Shown piece after piece: positions 57,921 through 64,000 of a stretch of 64,000 bases of DNA (position 1 is its first letter; every line of letters begins with the position of its first letter). The stretch spans positions 806,001-870,000 of the forward strand of contig KV748199.1 of assembly GCA_001692895.1 (NCBI GenBank), read 5' to 3'. The position numbers were made by a program, and so were the translations under genes. Source of the DNA: Cenococcum geophilum 1.58. Its lineage: Eukaryota; Ascomycota; Dothideomycetes; Gloniales; Gloniaceae. A model generated the notes under the pieces. The model saw nothing but the letters and a program-made list of their open reading frames with translations, did no database searches and had not been told where the DNA came from.

Positions 57921-58847
57921 TAACCTGGTGTCAACGTACAGAAATTAAGGATGGTGGGAGGAGGCTAAAGAGCTAGAAGTGCAAGTAATAAAGACAAAAA
58001 AGAGGGTACTTAAGGCGGAGTATTAAGACATACTAAGTAGCATGGCTAACCTGGCGTCGATATATAGAAATTAATAGCGGTGGAAGAAGGCTAAAGAGCT
58101 AAAGATATAAGTAATGGAGAGAAGAAAGAGAATGCTTAGGGTGGAGCTTCTAGACACGCTAAGTAGCATAGCGAACCTGGCGTTAACGTATAGGAATTAA
58201 GGGTGGTGGAAGGAGGCTAAAGAGCTAGAGGTGTAAGTAATAAAGATAAGAAAGAGTGTACTTGGGGCAAAGCATCTAGATACGCTAAGCAGCATGGCTA
58301 ACCTGGCGTCAATGTATAGGAATTAATGGCGGTGGGAGGAGGCTAAAGGGCTAGAGGTGTAAGTAATGGAGACAAGAAAGAGGGTGCTTGGGGTAGAGCA
58401 TCTGGACACGCTAAGCAGCATGGCTAACCTAGCGTTGACGTGTAGGAATTAAGGGCGGTGGAAGGAGGCCAGAGAGCTAGAGACGTAAGTAATGGAGACG
58501 AATAAAAGGGTGCTTGGCAAGTGGCATCTAAACACGTGGGCTAGCATGGCCAATCTGGCATTGACGTACAAGAATCAAGGGCAGTGGAAGGAGGCCGAAG
58601 AGCTGGAGGTGCAAGTGGTGGAGATGAGAAGGAAGGTGCTTGGGGCGGAGCATCTAGACACGCTAACCAGTATAAGTAACCTCGCATTTACGTTAAAGTC
58701 CTAAAGCCGTATTAAAGAGGCCGTCTTACTGCTGGAAAAATGCTTCCAGCTCCGGAAACAGGTCCTTAGCCCTTAATATTCTCGTATAGAGATGTCGCTT
58801 AAAGCTCTAAATGAGTGGTAGATAAAGAACATAGAGATCGGACTTTA
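57921..58847 (+). pseudogene. TPR 3' part of the HET-repeat-TPR gene, after the copia insertion
   Basis: The TPR reading resumes at the exact codon interrupted at 52,410 (MANL before, VSTYRN after). About eight 42-residue units follow. In most of them TAA stands where the intact NLR gene has CAA, in YRN-stop-G and in LEV-stop-V. A clean stretch survives at about 58,492-58,704 (SMANLALTYKNQGQWKEAEE). The last unit keeps EAVLLLEKCFQL and SLKALNEW, matching the C-terminus of the NLR gene at 45,964. Confidence 0.88.
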
Positions 58848-59339
58848 AAGAGATTTTATTTTGCGGGATATATACTTCTAGGTCTCCTAGGCGTAAACGG
58901 AAGATATAATATAGTAAACAGAAGCTAGCACGAACGTATAAAGGTTGAGCTGCGTAAGCGTGCCTATGAGTAATATATAATGGTAATGAAAGTAATTAGG
59001 CACTGGACGTTGCCACCACAAGCAGGGAGGGTGGCCGACCCGCACCGGCCACACCCTTGTAGGGTTCGATTTGCGATTGGCTTCTCAGCTGTTTCGAATT
59101 GTGCTTATGAAGGCTAAATAGTGGGCTATGCTGACTACTAAGGGTGGACTGCTTGAGACGTGCATTTGGCCGATGGTGTATATTTTCTGAACCTTATAGA
59201 TAGCTTCAGATGAATAGACAAAGCGCTCAAAATCATCAGTGCAGCAGCCCAAGTGTCAGAAAATGACCTGATATAGACCACACCAAAAAAAAGCATTGCT
59301 TTGCCTCCCTTCAATTTTCCCATACTCCTGCAGCAAGTC
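58848..59339. other. Intergenic, holds the right copy of the 50-bp element
   Basis: The 3' flank of the TPR pseudogene and of the Mediator gene. Only the repeat at 59012-59061 stands out. Confidence 0.5.
59012..59061 (+). repeat. 50-bp GC-rich element, right copy of an inverted pair
   Basis: Matches 45829-45878 in reverse orientation at 48 of 50 positions. It lies about 165 bp past the pseudogene's final stop. Flanking sequence has diverged far more than the element itself. Confidence 0.85.
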
Positions 59340-62300
59340 TCACATATTATCGAAATTCAGTCCCCAAACATCATCGTCGTCGCCCATACCCATGCCCATG
59401 TCACCATCTAAATCCAATCCCATATCCCCCATATCGCTTCCAGCCCCCAAATCCAGCCCACCACCCGCTCCTCCCAGATCCAAATGCTGCTCCAATCCCT
59501 GATCGAGCACCTGCTGTTCTATATCTCCCACACCGGCGACCGCCGCTGCCGCCGCCGCCGCATCGTTCACGGCATCCATGTCGATATCCGGCATCGCGTG
59601 GCCCTCGACTCCAACATCGACCCCGACCCCGACGCCCAGGTCCAGCTGCGCGCCGGGCAATGGCTCCGTGCCCACGACGGCCAGCTGCGCCTCGACGCGG
59701 CGGTGCAGCCGCACGATCGTCTCGGCAGTCAGCGGATCGCGCATCACGAGCCCCGCGGCGCCGTCAAACTCCACCTTCAGCATTTCTCGCAGGTTCAGCC
59801 GCGTGCGCGGCGACGCGGATGCGGCGACGGGACTCGTGACCCAGTCGACCGGCAGCGGGCTGTTCTCGGTGCTCGGGGCGCAGATGAGAGCGGTGGCGAT
59901 GTCGAGGGCCACGGCGCCGTTTCCGGCTTCCGTTTGCGCTTTTGTTTCGTCGATGATGGCCAGGAGGGTCTTGTGTGCGCCCAGAAGTTTGAGTGTTGTG
60001 AAGAGCTGGCGGTGGGTGTAGCTGGGTGGTGTGAGATTGATGGAGGCTGTGGAATACCAGTTGACCAGCGATTGTATCGTGTTACGGAGAGCAATGCGGA
60101 GCGTGTTGCCTGGCGTGCCCGTCCACTGCTCCAGTTCAGAGACCGGAGAGTAGGCTGAGCGCTCGTAGTTAAGGTTGTCTTTGATGGCCTCGAGTAGCGG
60201 TTCGATGTCGGTTCGGCCGGGTTCACGGCGACGGAGCGTGCGGAAGCACTTCTCGAGCCGGCGGGAGACGATAGAGAGGATGGTTTTATGCATGGCTTGA
60301 GCTTCTCCAGATATGGAGGTAGGTTGGATTAGTTTGTGGAAGATTTGTATAAGCACGTCTAGGTCGTGGTGGGTTTGCTCAAGGGCGTAGGATGTCATCC
60401 AGGTCAAGGCGCCGACCAAGGAGGGTAGGAGAAAGGTTTCCAGGAGATCTAGCTGCCGTAAGTATCATGTTCGGATAGAACCTATATGGATACTGACATT
60501 CCAAACCGCCTTTCACTGCATCGAGAGCAAATACTTCCGCTGAACAAGCAAAAACAGTTTGCTCAAAAAGTGTGGGTACTAGGAGATAGAATTCTTGAGG
60601 TCGACAGGAAGACATGAGTTCATCATTTATCCCCTCCTCTGCACTAAATTCTGAACTAAAGAGCGCACAAAGCCATTTCCCAAGATACCTGCCTTGATCA
60701 TCTGTCAGCTCATCAGCGGGTAGACTGATATGCCCACGACTAAGGAGCTGTGCGATGAACGAATCATGCTGAGCCCCGATGTCATGGTAAGTTAGCTCGT
60801 AACGGTGGACAAACGCCAAAACCAACAGCAATATAGCCCCGAATTCATCATAGACGGGTTGATATTCCCCTATGGCAGTGAGCACAAATCTGTAATAATA
60901 TGAACAGGAACGTACCCTGGTCTTGGTCATATTTCCACTCATCAAGCACCTGGCAGAGGGGTTGGAGGATGCTTGCTGGAGAGGTGAACTGGAGCATGNT
61001 ATCGAGAGCTTGTGGTTTCCGCAGAAGAGAATTGCAGATCGTCTTGAGAGACATGGTATCGGGGTTGCCCCGGCAGAAGTTTTGTATAACCTTGAACTTC
61101 ATCAGTGACGCAATAATTTCCTCTGGTCGCAGGTGACATACTTCTGTTACAGCACCAACGATCCCTCCGCTATTACCATCTACGTTCTCGAGCTCGTCAA
61201 GAAGCATTGTCATTTTCTCGAAATTATTTTCACACTGCTTAACAAGACCATCTTTGGTATATCTCACTTCTGGAGGGCTTTGCACTGGTGTCTCTCCAAG
61301 GAGACGCTCAATGCTATTTATGGGAATGAGCTCATGGAGGGCGCAGGCATTGAGAAAGTCTTGTCGAACGTCGGAAAGAACGTTGCTATTGCCTGTCATA
61401 TCAAAGCCCTGAGAAAAAGCGGGAAAGGCATTAGGATCAACATGGCTCAACGCTTGTGTGATGCAGAATTCTGATGTCAATGGATATATTGATCCCTGGA
61501 GTTGAGTAAGCAGCGTGGGGATTTTGTTGACCAGAAATGACTTCAGACAGAACATAGTCTGATGAGACTCGCTCCGATACATGGCGTTTGATAAGACATC
61601 AAAAGAAGCCGTTATTAGATCGGTTGCAAGATTTTGGGTGTCTATCTGTTAGATATTAGCGCAGCAATAAAAGTCTGAGGGTGATGCATACCTTGTATCG
61701 TGAATGCAAGTAGTTGATAATAGTAATATCATCAGTAAGCGGACGGGCGACAAGCTGTGAAAGTTAGTACTTCATAATCTTGATAATCGCGTTGATATTT
61801 AACATACTAAGGAGTTGAGAAATATATAGAGACCAGCTCGCGTATTAATGGGTGGTAAATCCATGACTGTCTCGAGTTGGATAGTGGCCGCGACATCAAG
61901 GCCGTTCTCGCCAGGCCCACCGTTGAGTTCACTACTGTGATCGTCGAGGAGACCGTGTTCTTTTTGAAACAGTTCAAGTCGATTGGCTACTGTTAATGAT
62001 GTTTGGCTTAGGAAAGGTATAAATTGTGATAATGATTGCGCAAATGATTTCCGGAGTTCTTACTCAAATGGTCAGCATCACGGAGTGCAGTGATTATAGT
62101 CAAAGTTGCATATTTACAAAGCAACACGGAGAGTGATATTAAGGTCGAAGGTTTGGGAGAGTTGCTCGTAAGGAAATAGCTGAAAATGAATTTTCGTAGT
62201 AGACACACCTTTAAGAGTTCCGCCATTTAGCATATCTATGACCTTGAGGTTGTCGATCAAGTACATAATAAGCAAGCCGAGAGCTTCACGAACCATTATG

Positions 62301-62830
62301 ATAGATTGTAATTGGGGTTGCTGGACTCCGGTCATGGCTTGAATCACGGAGTCGTTGTTGTGAGCCGTAACCATGGCAGACATCCATTGTGATACAATGG
62401 CCAACGTCTTACGAGCTTCATTCCTAGTTTGCGGCCGCTCACCAGTCGAAAAGGCCTTCTGAATTCGGTAGAAAATGATCTCTTCTAACTCTGGCGGATT
62501 TTGCCATCGTGACGGATCGTCTTTGGATGGAATCTCCTCATTGCCAGGCTTTGGGGGATGATCTCGAGACCACTTGAAGGCAGCAATCAGAACATCGGAA
62601 GCGTCAAATCGTCTCGAAGCTAAGAGACGCTCAAGATAGACTACCACGAGTGGGTCTAGACAATTTGTTGAGGGCAAGCGAGGCCTAAGAAGGACCTCAG
62701 CGAGCTTGCGGCCGGAGATTGGCACTTTGGAATAAAGCTGGCTGGCGGCGGGCTCGAATAGCTCGGCCCGGACGCGCTGTTCGAGACATCGGCCAAGGAA
62801 AATGGACCATTCCTGTAACGCAGGATCCAT
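59340..62830 (-). CDS. MED5: Mediator of RNA polymerase II transcription subunit 5
   Basis: Six exons (62830-62209, 62058-61808, 61754-61692, 61645-60916, 60869-60498, 60448-59340) give 1048 residues. Med5 (yeast Nut1) belongs to the tail module of Mediator, which links activators to RNA polymerase II. The N-terminus [20 protein letters not shown], the blocks [20 protein letters not shown] and [20 protein letters not shown], and [13 protein letters not shown] fit the fungal Med5 family. The second splice site is a TAAG|AACTCC acceptor; the first intron is 150 bp, the fourth only 46 bp. The C-terminus is low complexity: Val/Gly-Asp, an alanine run, then acidic Gly/Met/Asp, ending WGLNFDNM. Base 60999 is undetermined (N) in a codon between ALD and MLQF. 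The ATG at 62830 is the family's usual start. Confidence 0.92.
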
Positions 62831-63708
62831 TCGACCAAGACAGCAGACGAGAGGCGCCAGGGGTTATGTCATATCAAGAGCTAAAGAATATTGAGACGCG
62901 ACCATGGGTTGAAGTGGTGATGTGAGGCGTGCGAATACGGAGGATGGATTATTAGGTTCGTTGATCGTCTCACAGGGCTCCTTTTTGGCGAGAAGGGGGG
63001 TGCTGGCTTGTTTTTGACGATATTGCTTGGCAGAGTTGCTTCATTTGCAGTAGCACAAGCATTTTTTTTCTCCACTGAAAAAGGGAGCACTTTGCGCCCA
63101 AATGAGAATGTGGCCTGTGCTCACTAATCAAATAAGCTCAATTTGGTGATTCTATAGTATGTTGATATATAAGCTAATCTTTGGAGTTGAGTCGCCCAAT
63201 ATGAGGTAGCCAACACTCGTTCTTATTGCGGAACGGTATTTTGCATACGCTGCGGCCAAATAGAGTCCTCGGAGCACGCCTAGGTCTCTTCCAATCCTTA
63301 CGGTATTCGGCGACAGATATAAGGGCTTAGGGCAGGGTTTTTTTGCGATTAGATTGGGAGGAACGTTATACTAAGTCTTCTGAACGAGGTCTGCATCGGT
63401 TCTAGTACGATTGGAAGGCATCGTGGTGGTATAATTAATGATTGAATTCTATGTAGATATACGCGTAGTCTCAAAAACCGTGTTTGCGCACAGACCATCT
63501 TCTCGTTGGACGCTGCCGTGTCAAGGGATAAGGATTCATTCCGCGTGTATTAGCTGGCAGTGGTGGTCTAGCCACCCTAGACTTCAAAACGAGTGAAATC
63601 CGCTTCCCAGAAGAATTGCTTGCTTTCCAACGCCATGCTGTTCAATCCCGTGCTCACTCGTCTGGCGAGCAAGTCTGATCCGACGCCATACTCCAAGCAC
63701 AACAAATT
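62831..63708. other. Intergenic
   Basis: Promoter side of MED5 and 3' side of the next minus-strand gene. No feature is recognised. Confidence 0.5.
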
Positions 63709-64000
63709 TCAAGCCTCAGGGTTGCGTCCAGCACTATCCTGCGCAGACTCGTCCATCTCTGGTGCCCGTGGGCCCACCATCCAATCCTCCATTGCCAGCC
63801 ACTGGCTCCAAGTCTTCTCTGCGCCCTCTATTTCTGCTAGTTGAACATTTTGCAGAGGACGTAGAAAAGGTACGGATTCATGCGGAGACATGTCGTATTG
63901 GAACTTGACTTTTGCCCATCCAACACTCTTTGCTGCGAAGAGGTAGTTGCGCCGCTCGCATTCTTGGACTGGCCCAATGCCCTTCCTCCAATCATCCCCG
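63709..64000 (-). CDS. Conserved protein of unknown family, C-terminal end only
   Basis: One open frame of 96 codons runs from the right edge to a TGA at 63709. The composition is clearly protein-like: CERRNYLFAAKSVGWAKVKF, YDMSPHESVPFLRPLQNVQL and WSQWLAMEDWMVGPRAP. The many tryptophans and the even hydrophobic pattern suggest a conserved domain, but I cannot name it. An ATG at 63891 is internal, since coding continues upstream of it. The rest of the gene lies outside the window. Confidence 0.65.
   Translation of the reverse strand, partial: GDDWRKGIGPVQECERRNYLFAAKSVGWAKVKFQYDMSPHESVPFLRPLQNVQLAEIEGAEKTWSQWLAMEDWMVGPRAPEMDESAQDSAGRNPEA

Noticed and set aside
59040..59080. Possible tRNA-like B box (GGTTCGATTT) beside the 50-bp element
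   Set aside because: No acceptor or anticodon stem could be drawn, and the motif is not present next to the other copy.

Overview
The window is from a filamentous ascomycete, most likely a leotiomycete. The evidence is short GT-AG introns (about 46-190 bp) in nearly every gene, Zn2Cys6, HET and NB-ARC/TPR proteins, a SUR7 membrane protein, and decayed repeats that carry almost only transition mutations, as left by repeat-induced point mutation (RIP). The placement is an inference from protein resemblance, not a search.

Left part (1-34,400) is ordinary, intron-bearing, mostly housekeeping. In order: adenylosuccinate lyase (partial, -), SUR7-like eisosome protein (+), a SWIM-RING protein (+), a mitochondrial Holliday-junction resolvase (-), an EthD-like barrel protein (+), a small membrane protein (+), a GPI-anchored PLC-like phosphodiesterase (+), a FAM210/NAT2-type mitochondrial protein (-), a 102-residue conserved protein (+), a PNGase A-like protein (+), an F-box-like protein (-), a drug/metabolite transporter (+, with a GC-AG intron and a 23-nt exon), mitochondrial ribosomal protein uL3m (-) and a Zn2Cys6/O-acetyltransferase fusion (-). 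Exon joins were worked out by hand and every complete model closes in frame.

Middle part (34,400-45,800) is gene-poor. It holds a RIP-damaged relic of a large fungal multigene family (38,868-41,080), an intact mitochondrial malonyl-CoA:ACP transacylase (42,461-43,755) and a broken short-chain dehydrogenase (43,878-44,830).

Right part (45,829-59,061) is the most unusual region. An intact NLR-type gene (HeLo-like N-terminus, NB-ARC, TPRs; - strand) stands head-to-head with a broken + strand gene that reads as HET domain, then 96-bp (32-residue) repeats, then 42-residue TPRs. The two genes have homologous TPR ends and a nearly identical 50-bp GC-rich element downstream, so the locus is a large imperfect inverted repeat. 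The broken copy has one in-frame stop in the HET part, frameshifts in the repeats, stops at the same two glutamine positions in repeat after repeat, and a 5.5-kb Ty1/copia element (235-bp LTRs, 5-bp target duplication) inserted in one TPR. It looks like a locus of the allorecognition or immune-receptor type, with one working and one silenced arm.

Beyond it lie Mediator subunit 5 (-, six exons, one undetermined base) and the 3' end of an unrecognised conserved gene (-) running off the right edge.
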